Below, one piece after another: positions 1 through 8,457 of a DNA stretch of 64,000 bases. Position numbers and translations under genes: made by a program. Numbering within the stretch: the stretch's first letter is position 1; every line of letters begins with the position of its first letter. Below the pieces are notes generated by a model, which worked only from the letters and a program-made list of their open reading frames with translations, did no database searches and was not told the origin of the DNA. Source of the DNA: Neobacillus rhizosphaerae (GTDB lineage Bacteria > Bacillota > Bacilli > Bacillales > Cytobacillaceae); contig NZ_CALBWS010000015.1 of assembly GCF_937468385.1 (NCBI RefSeq), forward strand, positions 41,799 through 105,798, in the 5' to 3' direction.

Positions 1-1
1 C

Positions 2-601
2 CTAGAGGCGGATGTAACGAAGGAAGATGATTGTAAAAGAATTGTAACTGCTACAGCCGATAAATATGGTCGAATCGACATTTTAATCAATAATGCTGGT
101 ACTTCTTCAGCGCACTCATTTGAAAAAGTGGGAACCGAACTATGGCAACATGACCTCGATTTAAAACTATTTGGTGCGATCCATTGTTCGCGGTATGCCA
201 TTCCCTATATGCGTCAGGTTGGAGGAGGGGCAATTGTGAATGTGACGGCGGCCATTGCCAAAACTCCACCCTCTTCTTCTTTACCAACTACTGTGAGCCG
301 AGCAGCAGGCATGGCTCTTACTAAGGCGATGAGCAAAGATCTTGGTCCAGACAATATCCGTGTTAACACCGTATGTATTGGTCTAATCCGAAGTGATCAA
401 ATTGAAAGAAAGTGGAAACAAACAGCGCCTGAATCCTCATGGGAACAATTTTCAAGGAATACAGATCATCATATTCCTCTAGGGCGGATTGGAAATACGG
501 ACGAGGCTGCTAAAGTAATTACATTCCTCTCATCAGATGCTGCCTCTTATGTAACAGGTACAGCAGTGAATATAGATGGTGGATTGGCTGGCGTTTTATG
601 A
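2..601 (+). CDS. SDR family oxidoreductase, 5' truncated by window edge
   Basis: The frame is open from the window edge and ends at TGA 599-601, so about 200 C-terminal residues are visible. It has the Rossmann-type landmarks of short-chain dehydrogenases: a D-V motif after strand 3, NNAG near position 94, and the RVNTVCIG segment and NIDGG ending typical of the family's C-terminal half. Where classical SDRs have a catalytic YxxxK, this one reads T-T-V-S-R, so both the Tyr and the Lys are replaced. The fold assignment is seen in the sequence. The substrate is unknown, and activity as a normal dehydrogenase is doubtful. The cofactor-binding glycine motif lies outside the window. Confidence 0.85.
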   Translation, partial: LEADVTKEDDCKRIVTATADKYGRIDILINNAGTSSAHSFEKVGTELWQHDLDLKLFGAIHCSRYAIPYMRQVGGGAIVNVTAAIAKTPPSSSLPTTVSRAAGMALTKAMSKDLGPDNIRVNTVCIGLIRSDQIERKWKQTAPESSWEQFSRNTDHHIPLGRIGNTDEAAKVITFLSSDAASYVTGTAVNIDGGLAGVL

Positions 602-672
602 ATGCTCGACCACTCTAAAGAAGATCTCTTTCTAAAAAAATTTGCAAACTGACTAAAAAAAACGCACTCCCC

Positions 673-785
673 CGTTTAGCGACGTATAGGCTAGATTACT
701 AGGAATCTAGCCTCGTTCTCCTAAACGCTCGATGTCATAAGCTGGACTGCTCTGTGGTAAACAAACCAACAGCAGTCCAGCTTAT
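673..785. repeat. Two adjacent long hairpins, one nested
   Basis: The gene-free stretch 602-970 holds a nested inverted repeat (CGTTTAG 673-679 with CTAAACG 721-727, enclosing AGGCTAGATT 688-697 with AATCTAGCCT 704-713). A second perfect 15-bp inverted repeat follows (ATAAGCTGGACTGCT 737-751 with its complement at 771-785). Neither is followed by a T-run, so they are not ordinary terminators. They may be a decayed mobile hairpin element. Nothing else was seen in the stretch. Confidence 0.6.
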
Positions 786-970
786 CCTTGTCAAAACAAA
801 CATCTATAGTCAGAGGAGTATTCATTATTACTTACTCCAATCCTCAACTGATTTTCTGGGGAATCAATCCCTTTTTCTTCGGTAAAAAACAGAGTATTCA
901 GATATTAGAAATCATAACCACATCACCATGATCACTCCGTTAAGTATTGTACCTTGGTTGTTCTTATACA

Positions 971-1579
971 TTATCTCATTTCCAAGTTTTTAGCTGTCTT
1001 ACTTGATTCCACTTCTGTTTCCTCTTTAAACGTACCAAATATGACATCGACAATCGGATTGCTGACGCCAAACCAATAATTTTCATTTTTGTAATGATGA
1101 AGAATATGCATTTTCTTAGCCCATTTTCCAAATTTTGTTTTCGGCTTCAGAGGTCGATGTGCCACATAATGCTTCCATTCATACGTTAATAACATCGCCA
1201 TTAAACCTAGTCCAAACACCACCGTTTCAGTTAGGTCACGTGAAAAGGTATAAAAAACGGCTGAAATAATAAGGAAATTGGGAAGGCTATACCATAAGGG
1301 CAGAAATAAAAGCTTTAAATCATTTGGATACACATGGTGGTCATAATGGATTCTCTTTAAAAATTTTAGAAACAAAGGATTCTTAGGTGCTTTTAAATGA
1401 AATAAAAAACGGTGAGTAAAATATTCACTTAAGACAAAAACAAAAAGCCCCAGGAGGAAAAATAAAATCATTGAAATCTTCACTCCTGTCATAAGCACAA
1501 ATATAAATCCTGCAAAAAACAACAAGAACATGACCAGAACATCAAAATGAAAAAAGAAATCGCGATATAGCCCCTTCAT
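971..1579 (-). CDS. Sterol desaturase / fatty acid hydroxylase family membrane protein
   Basis: A protein of about 202 residues with four or so hydrophobic segments and the histidine-box pattern of the membrane di-iron hydroxylase family: HRFLFH near residue 57, HYDHH near 79, HYVAH in the middle and HILHHY near the C-terminus. These boxes bind the two irons used for O2-dependent hydroxylation or desaturation of lipids. The start is the ATG at 1579, because AAGGGGAG lies about 6 nt upstream; the GTG one codon earlier is less well spaced. The length matches the compact bacterial members. It stands alone. The lipid substrate cannot be read from the sequence. Confidence 0.85.
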   Translation of the reverse strand: MKGLYRDFFFHFDVLVMFLLFFAGFIFVLMTGVKISMILFFLLGLFVFVLSEYFTHRFLFHLKAPKNPLFLKFLKRIHYDHHVYPNDLKLLFLPLWYSLPNFLIISAVFYTFSRDLTETVVFGLGLMAMLLTYEWKHYVAHRPLKPKTKFGKWAKKMHILHHYKNENYWFGVSNPIVDVIFGTFKEETEVESSKTAKNLEMR

Positions 1580-1820
1580 CACACACTCCCCTTATTACAC
1601 TGTAATACTATAATTTTATAATATTCCGAAAAATTTATTATTAAAATTTTATTAACTTTTCGTACACAATCATAACCAATTCTTCTTATCTGGCTTTAGT
1701 AAGGAGGCTGATTATAATAAATACCCATTCCATCCGCAATCATTATTTTGGGCATTTTTTCTTAAAACTAATTATATAGTGCTAGTAGAAACCTTGGGCA
1801 GAACGATAGGTCAATTCTTC

Positions 1821-1857
1821 AAAAAGAACCCTTAAAATTGAATTAAGGGTTCTTTTT
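1821..1857. terminator. Intrinsic terminator
   Basis: Perfect 15-bp stem (AAAAAGAACCCTTAA / TTAAGGGTTCTTTTT) with a 7-nt loop. It is A-rich before and T-rich after, so it can work in both directions. It lies just past the 3' end of the minus-strand SNF2 gene. The rest of 1580-1913 shows nothing else. Confidence 0.85.
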
Positions 1858-1913
1858 ATTGTTTCCTTTTTCCAAATGCTCCACACTAGATGAATCATAA
1901 TTCATCAATTTAT

Positions 1914-4900
1914 TTAAATCATCAATATATCCCTAATATCTTCTTCGGTAAGAGAAGACATTATTTTCTCCTCAGAATCGATGATTTCTTCAATGAGATG
2001 TCGCTTTTGGTCTTGCAATTCATTCATTTTTTCTTCGATGGTTCCATGGGCAATCAGCTTGATGACCTGGACAACATTTTTCTGCCCCATCCGATGGGCA
2101 CGATCAGCTGCTTGCTCCTCGACGGCCGGATTCCACCAGGTATCATATAAAATAACGGTATCCGCACTCATCAGGTTCAGGCCTGTCCCTCCTGCTTTCA
2201 AGGATATGAGGAATAAATCACGTTCCCCCTGATTAAATCGATGGCAGATTTCCACTCGTTCTTCTGAAGGTGTTTGTCCATCAAGGTAAAAGTAAGGTAA
2301 CCCTTTCATCGTTAACGCTCTACCAATAAGCTCAAGCATTTTCGTAAACTGTGAAAAAATCAGCACCCGTCTTCCAGACTGCTTTGATTCCTCGACAATC
2401 TGTAAGAGTTGTTCAAATTTCGCGGAGCTTCCTTTATAACCGTCGACAAACAAGCTTGGGTGACAGCAAATCTGCCGTAGGCGCGTCAAACCCGCTAAAA
2501 TTTTGATGCGATTTTTCCGAATGGTATCTTTGTCCAGCTGCTTCAATGTGTCGTGTCTTAATTTCGCCAAATAGGCCGCATACAGCTTCTTTTGTTCAGG
2601 AAGTAGCTCCACTGATTCCAGAGATTCTATTTTTTCAGGGAGCTCTGAAAGGACATCCTCCTTCAACCGGCGAAGTAAAAATGGCCGGATTCTCCGTGCA
2701 ATGTTTTTCCTTGAAAGCTTGCTATATTCTTTTAGCCCCATGAAAAGTTCTGGAAAGACCACGTGAAAAATCGACCACAGCTCCTCTTGAGAATTCTCAA
2801 CTGGTGTACCAGTAAGGGCAAAGCGATTATTGGATTGTAGCTTCTTAGCCGCACGAGCTGTTTGGGTCAATGGATTTTTAAATGCTTGGGCCTCATCAAA
2901 AAATACGGAATGAAAGGATAGTTTCGCAAAAAAGGTAATATCCCGCCGCAATAACGGATAGGAGGTAATCAACACATCGATATCCGTTTTTTCTTTCAGT
3001 AACTTGGACCGCTCTGCTTTATTTCCATCGATGACAACCGCTTGTAAGGTAGGAGCAAATCTCTTCATTTCACTAAGCCAGTTATACGTCAAAGAGGATG
3101 GGCAAACAACCAGGACTGGCAGCTTTTCATTACGGATTTCAGGAAGCACGGATACGATAAACGCGATGCTTTGGATCGTTTTTCCGAGTCCCATATCATC
3201 TGCTAAAATCCCTCCGAAGCCATAATAGGCAAGGGTCTTCATCCATTTAAATCCGAGCTTTTGATAATCTTTGAGGATATTTTCTAAGCTCGTTGGTACT
3301 TCAAACTCCAACCGGCCAGGATTTCGGATGTGATCAAGGAACTGATGGAAGGACTCCTCTAGCTTGAAGGCATCGCTCACATCAACAGAATCAAGAAGTT
3401 GAAGGCTCTTTTCGATTGGTAAATCCAAGCCACTAGCGATATCTTTATCCTGGACAAGTGGTGAATGAAGAAAACGTTGAATTTCTTCGATTTCTCTCGT
3501 CTGTAACGAGAGCAGTGATCCATTGGGCAAACGATAATATTTCCGTTTTTCCTCTAAAGCATCTAATACATCCCGTATCTGTTTTTCAGGTATGCCGTCC
3601 ATTTCAAATTTGAATTCAAGCCAATTGGTCCGTTCCTTTTTGACCTTCACCCTCACTTGCGGACGTACATTCCCTCTGGATATCCGATTTCTTACAGCCG
3701 TCGTTGCATAAATTTGAACAAGCGTTTGGAGCTTTGGTATGACATGGTACAAAAACTCATATTCAAGCTCTTCATTATGCAAAAAATAGCCTCCGTCATT
3801 CTTCGCAAACGAGCTATCCTCCATGATTTGGAGAATTTCATCTTCCTTTTCCACATCCCTTATCAACATGAAGCCTGCCGGGAGGTCTCTCCTTTCCAAT
3901 GGATGGATAACCATATTTTCGTAGTGAAACTCGAGTCCCGCCAAGAGGCGATTTTTGACACGATCCAAGTAGAGCTTGGCAACCAAAGGTGTCTTCATAA
4001 ATTGCTTTGTTAATGATTCAGCTATGTGGACCTTGCCAATTTTTTTTAAACCTTGAGCCACTTTTTCCAGAAAAAAATAGATCTGTTCTTTTGGTATGGG
4101 AATTTGATTCGTTCCGGAAGCATCTAGCATCCTCTGCAGGTCCGATAGACGTTTACAGTCCTGACTTTCTAGCTGTATTAATTTCCCTTCATATAGAACA
4201 GAGCGATAGGAATCGAGGACAACCATCCGATGAAAGCCTTTCACCGTCAGTTGATAGCCTTTGTCTTCCGTTTCTGTAAAATCAAACTGTAATGGCAGGG
4301 AATCGTCGGATACGTCTAACCCCGTAAAGGTTTGTCCATCATACTCCAGTTTCACCCCTGGTGCTTTTAGAAGTAACGGCAGTAGCCGTTCCCAAGATGA
4401 TGATGGAAAGAGCAGCCTCTGATGGTGATCCTTGTCTGGCAAAACGTCACCATACACCTTTTCATCACGAATCACTTGAATAAGCTGCTGAATAACCGCA
4501 TCTGTTGCAGTTTGGAAGCATTGCAGACTCGGGTCGTACGTGAATGAAGGGGAAAGTTGGCATAGATTTCCTTCTCTAACCCGCTCCAGAAAAACGCGGA
4601 TATTTTCTACTTTGGTCGATACGAGATTCATTTCAATACCGAATATGTACCGTCCCGTGCCGATTGCGACTGGTTTACAAGTAAACTCTACATCAAGCAC
4701 TTTTCTTTTTTCAAAATGAAGCTGATGGCCGCTTGATCGGTGAGGCTGATCAGTGAAAAGAGTCCGTAATCCTTCTGTCAGTTCCTGATTGTTTGAAGGC
4801 GAAACAGTAGGGATGGTTCCTTGACGTTGATGGTCGTAAATCGCCAATAAAACAGCGGCAATATGCTGACAATCCTTATCAAAGGAGGCTAGCTTAGGGC

Positions 4901-5105
4901 AGCTGCATTCCGTTCGTATGTCTTCATGGGCATCCTTTTCAATCGTAACACGGAACTCTTCCTCTCCTATAACCGTTGCTTGACAGCGATCAGAAAGGTA
5001 TTGGTCAAAGATTACTTTATTCGTGCGATAAAAATAATCTCCTCGTTTAAAGGAGACCTTACCGCACATTTGTTGAATAATTTTTGGATTTAATGTTATG
5101 TTCAA
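1914..5105 (-). CDS. SWIM zinc-finger SNF2-family helicase
   Basis: A 1063-residue protein. The N-terminus has a SWIM zinc finger (C67-x-C69 ... C79-x-H81). A middle region of the bacterial SNF2-associated type follows, then the two RecA-like halves of a Swi2/Snf2 ATPase. Walker A (DDMGLGKT) is near residue 635, the DEAQ box near 737, and the motif VI segment with QAADRAHRMGQ near 1003. Such enzymes translocate on double-stranded DNA using ATP. The start is a TTG at 5105: GGGAGGAG sits about 8 nt upstream and no ATG is as well placed. It is monocistronic, with a terminator at its 3' end. Its cellular role is not established; it is found widely in bacilli. Confidence 0.92.
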   Translation of the reverse strand: MNITLNPKIIQQMCGKVSFKRGDYFYRTNKVIFDQYLSDRCQATVIGEEEFRVTIEKDAHEDIRTECSCPKLASFDKDCQHIAAVLLAIYDHQRQGTIPTVSPSNNQELTEGLRTLFTDQPHRSSGHQLHFEKRKVLDVEFTCKPVAIGTGRYIFGIEMNLVSTKVENIRVFLERVREGNLCQLSPSFTYDPSLQCFQTATDAVIQQLIQVIRDEKVYGDVLPDKDHHQRLLFPSSSWERLLPLLLKAPGVKLEYDGQTFTGLDVSDDSLPLQFDFTETEDKGYQLTVKGFHRMVVLDSYRSVLYEGKLIQLESQDCKRLSDLQRMLDASGTNQIPIPKEQIYFFLEKVAQGLKKIGKVHIAESLTKQFMKTPLVAKLYLDRVKNRLLAGLEFHYENMVIHPLERRDLPAGFMLIRDVEKEDEILQIMEDSSFAKNDGGYFLHNEELEYEFLYHVIPKLQTLVQIYATTAVRNRISRGNVRPQVRVKVKKERTNWLEFKFEMDGIPEKQIRDVLDALEEKRKYYRLPNGSLLSLQTREIEEIQRFLHSPLVQDKDIASGLDLPIEKSLQLLDSVDVSDAFKLEESFHQFLDHIRNPGRLEFEVPTSLENILKDYQKLGFKWMKTLAYYGFGGILADDMGLGKTIQSIAFIVSVLPEIRNEKLPVLVVCPSSLTYNWLSEMKRFAPTLQAVVIDGNKAERSKLLKEKTDIDVLITSYPLLRRDITFFAKLSFHSVFFDEAQAFKNPLTQTARAAKKLQSNNRFALTGTPVENSQEELWSIFHVVFPELFMGLKEYSKLSRKNIARRIRPFLLRRLKEDVLSELPEKIESLESVELLPEQKKLYAAYLAKLRHDTLKQLDKDTIRKNRIKILAGLTRLRQICCHPSLFVDGYKGSSAKFEQLLQIVEESKQSGRRVLIFSQFTKMLELIGRALTMKGLPYFYLDGQTPSEERVEICHRFNQGERDLFLISLKAGGTGLNLMSADTVILYDTWWNPAVEEQAADRAHRMGQKNVVQVIKLIAHGTIEEKMNELQDQKRHLIEEIIDSEEKIMSSLTEEDIRDILMI

Positions 5106-5308
5106 GTGCCTTGCTCCTCCCTTGAGGATCAGTTGGTCTCATCTATAATCTGTGCTTTGGATAAATTTAGCATCCCACTATTTATCATTATTGAATTATT
5201 ACGATTGTATCATAAGCTTGAGCAATCGATAACATCTTTCCCCCCATTCCCGGGAGTTTGGAAACAGCAACACATGATTTGTGGATGATTAATGATAGCA
5301 TTAACATA

Positions 5309-5340
5309 GAAAAAGCGACCTTCGTAATCGAAGCATCGCC
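5309..5340 (-). terminator. Intrinsic terminator of the DUF1801 gene
   Basis: Read on the minus strand, GCGATGCTTCG pairs with CGAAGGTCGC around a short loop (two mismatches in the middle) and is followed by TTTTT. It lies 23 bp past the stop codon of the DUF1801 gene. Confidence 0.7.
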
Positions 5341-5362
5341 ATTGTCGAACCTACTAGCTACT

Positions 5363-5788
5363 TTAAGAATTCGGATAGGTCTCTTGCAAAAACTGGACGG
5401 ATTGGTTAATTAACGCTTGTAAGACCGCAAGATCGATATCAGCTACCTTATTGATGTACACACACCCTTTCCCAGTCGTATGTTTTCCAAAGCTATTGAG
5501 CAATTCCTGACGTTTTGTATCACCTGGCGCAAAATACAAACTAATTTTTGCCTTTCGAGGTGAAAAACCCACTAATGGGGCAACCCCTTCATGACCTGAT
5601 TCATATTTATAATGATAGGAACCAAATCCGATAATACTTGGCCCCCACATCTTTGCTTCATATCCTGTCGTTTCAGTAAAAATATCTACTAGTTTATACG
5701 CGTCCTCCCGTTTTTTCATGCTATCAACACTCTCAATAAACTCCACAACACTGTTATCCGTTTCTTTTGTTTTTTGCTGATAGGTCAT
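5363..5788 (-). CDS. DUF1801 domain protein (YdhG-like)
   Basis: A 141-residue soluble protein of the DUF1801 family, recognised by the central GYEAKMWGPSIIGFGSYHY segment and the later SPRKAKISLY stretch. The family has a compact alpha/beta fold and no firmly assigned activity. The start is the ATG at 5788, with AGGAGTG about 8 nt upstream. The frame runs 25 codons further upstream, but no ribosome binding site supports those codons. It is monocistronic, ending in a hairpin terminator. Confidence 0.85.
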   Translation of the reverse strand: MTYQQKTKETDNSVVEFIESVDSMKKREDAYKLVDIFTETTGYEAKMWGPSIIGFGSYHYKYESGHEGVAPLVGFSPRKAKISLYFAPGDTKRQELLNSFGKHTTGKGCVYINKVADIDLAVLQALINQSVQFLQETYPNS

Positions 5789-6147
5789 TAGAATCACTCC
5801 TAGTCTTGAAATTAGTAGTTTGACGAAAAATGGTTTCAAATACATTATTGGTAAATGGAACAACTTAGAGACACCTTATGAAAAGCACAGGTTATTTCAT
5901 GCGTTTTATATTTCCCTCAGATGCAAAAATGTTATCCCTTGTTTCTCGTATCTCCCTTATTTAATAAGCGATGATTCATTTTAAATAATCATGTGATTCT
6001 ACCTGAGGCTTGAAACTATTTAATTAATCTATACTCTTTTAATACTGTTTTTCCTGCTTTAATAGGAGTATTTTTTCAAAAAAAGAAGGATTTAGATATT
6101 AAATAGTAGAAGAAATGCGATGATAGGAACTCTAAAGGGGGATTTAT
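5789..6147. other. Gene-free stretch
   Basis: AT-rich spacer between divergent genes. Apart from the ribosome binding site AAAGGGGGA just before the DinB-like gene, no structured element was recognised. Confidence 0.5.
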
Positions 6148-6621
6148 ATGAAGAAGGAAGATATTATTAAAGGAAAGTTAAGTTTAGTAGAATGGGCTCA
6201 TTCTCTTAAAGCTATACCGGATGATTTATGGTTCCAGCCATTTCGAGAAGGTTCATGGGGTTCTGCAGACGTTATTTCTCATTTTATTTCTTGGGATCAT
6301 TTTATGATTGAAAACAGGATTTCGCATCTTGTAAAAAACGAACCATTCCCTAAAATGTCCATTGATGTAGAAGAAATAAACAAGGCAGCATCGACATATG
6401 CCAGATCAGGAATTACGAAGGTCCAGCTGATCAATGAGTTAATTTCTATAAGACAACGTTTAGTATCACTCCTAGGTGAGTTGGATTCGGAAAGATTCGA
6501 TATGCCACTTCCTGGTAAGGAGCATATCACTCTTGTCGAGTACTTTGTTGGTATGATTGAACATGATCAAAAACATATAACGGAAATTAATTCATTTATT
6601 AGCCAAAATAAAGAATCATAA
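6148..6621 (+). CDS. DinB-superfamily protein
   Basis: A 157-residue four-helix-bundle protein. The DinB/YfiT-type metal ligands are visible as a His in the SHFISWDHF segment near residue 47 and an EHDQKH motif near residue 138, which gives a likely three-His divalent metal site. Relatives include ClbS/DfsB-type hydrolases and thiol transferases, but the sequence does not say which activity applies. The start is an ATG with AAAGGGGGA about 8 nt upstream. It is monocistronic and converges on the luciferase-like gene, sharing a terminator. Confidence 0.8.
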   Translation: MKKEDIIKGKLSLVEWAHSLKAIPDDLWFQPFREGSWGSADVISHFISWDHFMIENRISHLVKNEPFPKMSIDVEEINKAASTYARSGITKVQLINELISIRQRLVSLLGELDSERFDMPLPGKEHITLVEYFVGMIEHDQKHITEINSFISQNKES

Positions 6622-6687
6622 GGCAAATAATAATAACAAGATCGCCCCCGATCATATGGTAGCTAGTAAAGATTTCTGAGAGCTGAG

Positions 6688-6710
6688 AAGGGGCCGCCGC
6701 CCCTTTATTT
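6688..6710. terminator. Bidirectional terminator between convergent genes
   Basis: AAGGGGC and GCCCCTT form a 7-bp GC-rich stem with a 4-nt loop (6688-6694 with 6699-6705) followed by TTATTT. It lies between the convergent DinB-like and LLM genes. Confidence 0.75.
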
Positions 6711-6712
6711 AA

Positions 6713-7783
6713 TCAAATTCTCGTTTCCCTGCGGACAACCGGCACTACTTCCGTTGCTAACCGCTCAATGTTCTCAGCCACTTTTTTAAATGGCATACCA
6801 CCTATGTCCATTTGGGCGATAAATCGCTGATGTCCAAATAGCTCGTATTGATGCAGAATTTTCTCGATAATTTGCTGTGAGCTTCCCACAAATAAAGCCG
6901 TTTCCGCTCCCGATATTAGTTCAAAGTCGGCTCTGGACATCTTGGTGGTTATTCCAGCTTGGTGATTGAGGTAGCTCCAGTAATTTGAATGATAAGGGTA
7001 GAATTCATCTCTTGCCTTCTGCGTTGTTTCCGAAATATAGGCATGACCTGTTACTCCAACCTTCACATCTTCTAGAGGATGACCTGCTTCATTCGCCGCC
7101 TGTCGGTATTGATCCACCAACGGTTTAAATCGAATCGGATCTCCTCCGAGTATCGCTAATGCTAAGCCAGCGCCTAATCTACCTGCTCGTGCTGCACTTT
7201 CCGGAGTACCTCCCACTCCAACCCATAAGGGAATATTTTTTTGAACTGGCCGTGGGGCAATTTCGGCATCCCGCAATGCAGAGCGAAAACGGCCATTCCA
7301 GGAAACTTTCTCATGAGCGTTCAGCTTCAGAAACAACTCGATGTTCTCTTCAAACAAAGCATCATAATTTTCCAAATCATAACCGAACAAGGGGAAGGAT
7401 TCGATAAAAGCCCCACGTCCTGCGATGATTTCGGCGCGTCCGTTTGACAAGAGATCAAGTGTAGCAAAATCCTCAAATAAACGAACCGGGTCAACCGTAT
7501 TTAATACAGTCGTAGCACTTGTCAGCTTAATTCGATTGGTGACTTGTGAAATCGCAGACAAGACGATTGGTGGTGCTGACACTGCATAGTCCAGACGATG
7601 ATGTTCACCAACCCCAAAAACGTCTAGTCCTGCCTGATCTGCCATTTTTGCCGCTTCGATTATTTCTTCCAAACGCTGTCTTGTGCTTATGGTTTTCCCT
7701 GTTTGTGGATCCGGCCCTAAATCTGCTAATGAATATATCCCAATTTCCATACCGGAATGTCCAGCTGTCGCATCTACCTCCAT
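6713..7783 (-). CDS. LLM class flavin-dependent oxidoreductase
   Basis: A 356-residue luciferase-like monooxygenase with the family's (beta/alpha)8 pattern: the GEHHRLDYAVSAPP segment after strand 2, the NGRAEIIAGRG segment, and PLWVGVGGTPESA in the second half. These enzymes use reduced FMN supplied by a separate reductase to oxidise small organic substrates. The start is the ATG at 7783, since GGGGAGGAG lies about 6 nt upstream; an in-frame GTG at 7804 overlaps that site and cannot use it. It is monocistronic, and the substrate is unknown. Confidence 0.88.
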   Translation of the reverse strand: MEVDATAGHSGMEIGIYSLADLGPDPQTGKTISTRQRLEEIIEAAKMADQAGLDVFGVGEHHRLDYAVSAPPIVLSAISQVTNRIKLTSATTVLNTVDPVRLFEDFATLDLLSNGRAEIIAGRGAFIESFPLFGYDLENYDALFEENIELFLKLNAHEKVSWNGRFRSALRDAEIAPRPVQKNIPLWVGVGGTPESAARAGRLGAGLALAILGGDPIRFKPLVDQYRQAANEAGHPLEDVKVGVTGHAYISETTQKARDEFYPYHSNYWSYLNHQAGITTKMSRADFELISGAETALFVGSSQQIIEKILHQYELFGHQRFIAQMDIGGMPFKKVAENIERLATEVVPVVRRETRI

Positions 7784-8023
7784 CTTACTCTCCTCCCCAA
7801 ACACTGTTTAGTGACAAATCGTATTTGTTTTCCAGATGAATCAAGCGTGTTTTATTAAAGTCATCTTTTTCCTTACACTTGTTGTTCGGGGCGTTCATGT
7901 ATAACGCTCCTCTACATAATATTCTGTAGCAATTAATGGGTGTGAATGCCTATGTTACCCTTCTCTTCTTTAGAGGTTCAAATCCTCTTTAACTATCATG
8001 GTTCTGCAAGTAAACTAATTTGT

Positions 8024-8200
8024 TCAAAACATCATTGCTTTAATATTAGACGCAGGTAAACCCTCTTGTAACAGCTGCTTCATCCTAATCATGTAAGGAT
8101 GAATATGCTTAAAATAGTTCTTATAGGAAGCACATAGATAATTTAATCCTGGCTCATTTTTCCTGCCCTAATCGCCATTACCATCTGTCCTTTCTCGCTG
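8024..8200 (-). pseudogene. C-terminal relic of an anaerobic sulfatase maturase-like radical SAM protein
   Basis: On the minus strand the frame ending at TGA 8024-8026 reads EPGLNYLCASYKNYFKHI and then a PYM...LL..GLPA tail. This resembles the conserved C-terminus of anSME/AslB-type SPASM radical SAM enzymes (EPGLxYLCxGYxxFFxHI). An in-frame stop lies about 7 codons upstream of the motif and no N-terminal half exists, so it is a broken remnant. The identification is from memory of the family motif and covers only about 45 residues. Confidence 0.5.
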
Positions 8201-8457
8201 AATACTCGTACAGGGTTTGTAGACAATTGAGAATGTATATTAAGTAATTTATTTACGGGATGATTTTATTATGAAAAATCCACTTAAAAAAGAAGTTCTT
8301 TTTATACAAAAAGCTTTTTAGCGATCTATATGTATGGCACCTTTTTTGTTCAAAATGCTATGGGACTAAACACCAATTATGTCCTTGCCCTCACCTCTAC
8401 TGGACATGTGAATATGATAAAAGTACTTAGCTGGAAAAATTGGAGGAATATTTATCA
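8201..8457. other. Gene-free stretch with possible coding debris
   Basis: Part of the gene-poor gap before the glycan module. A short open stretch around 8320-8430 has a hydrophobic, protein-like reading, but it has no start, is interrupted and could not be assigned to a family. Confidence 0.3.

Noticed and set aside
8260..8430. Possible transporter fragment before the HAD gene
   Set aside because: The reading is short, interrupted and not assignable; it was kept only as a note.
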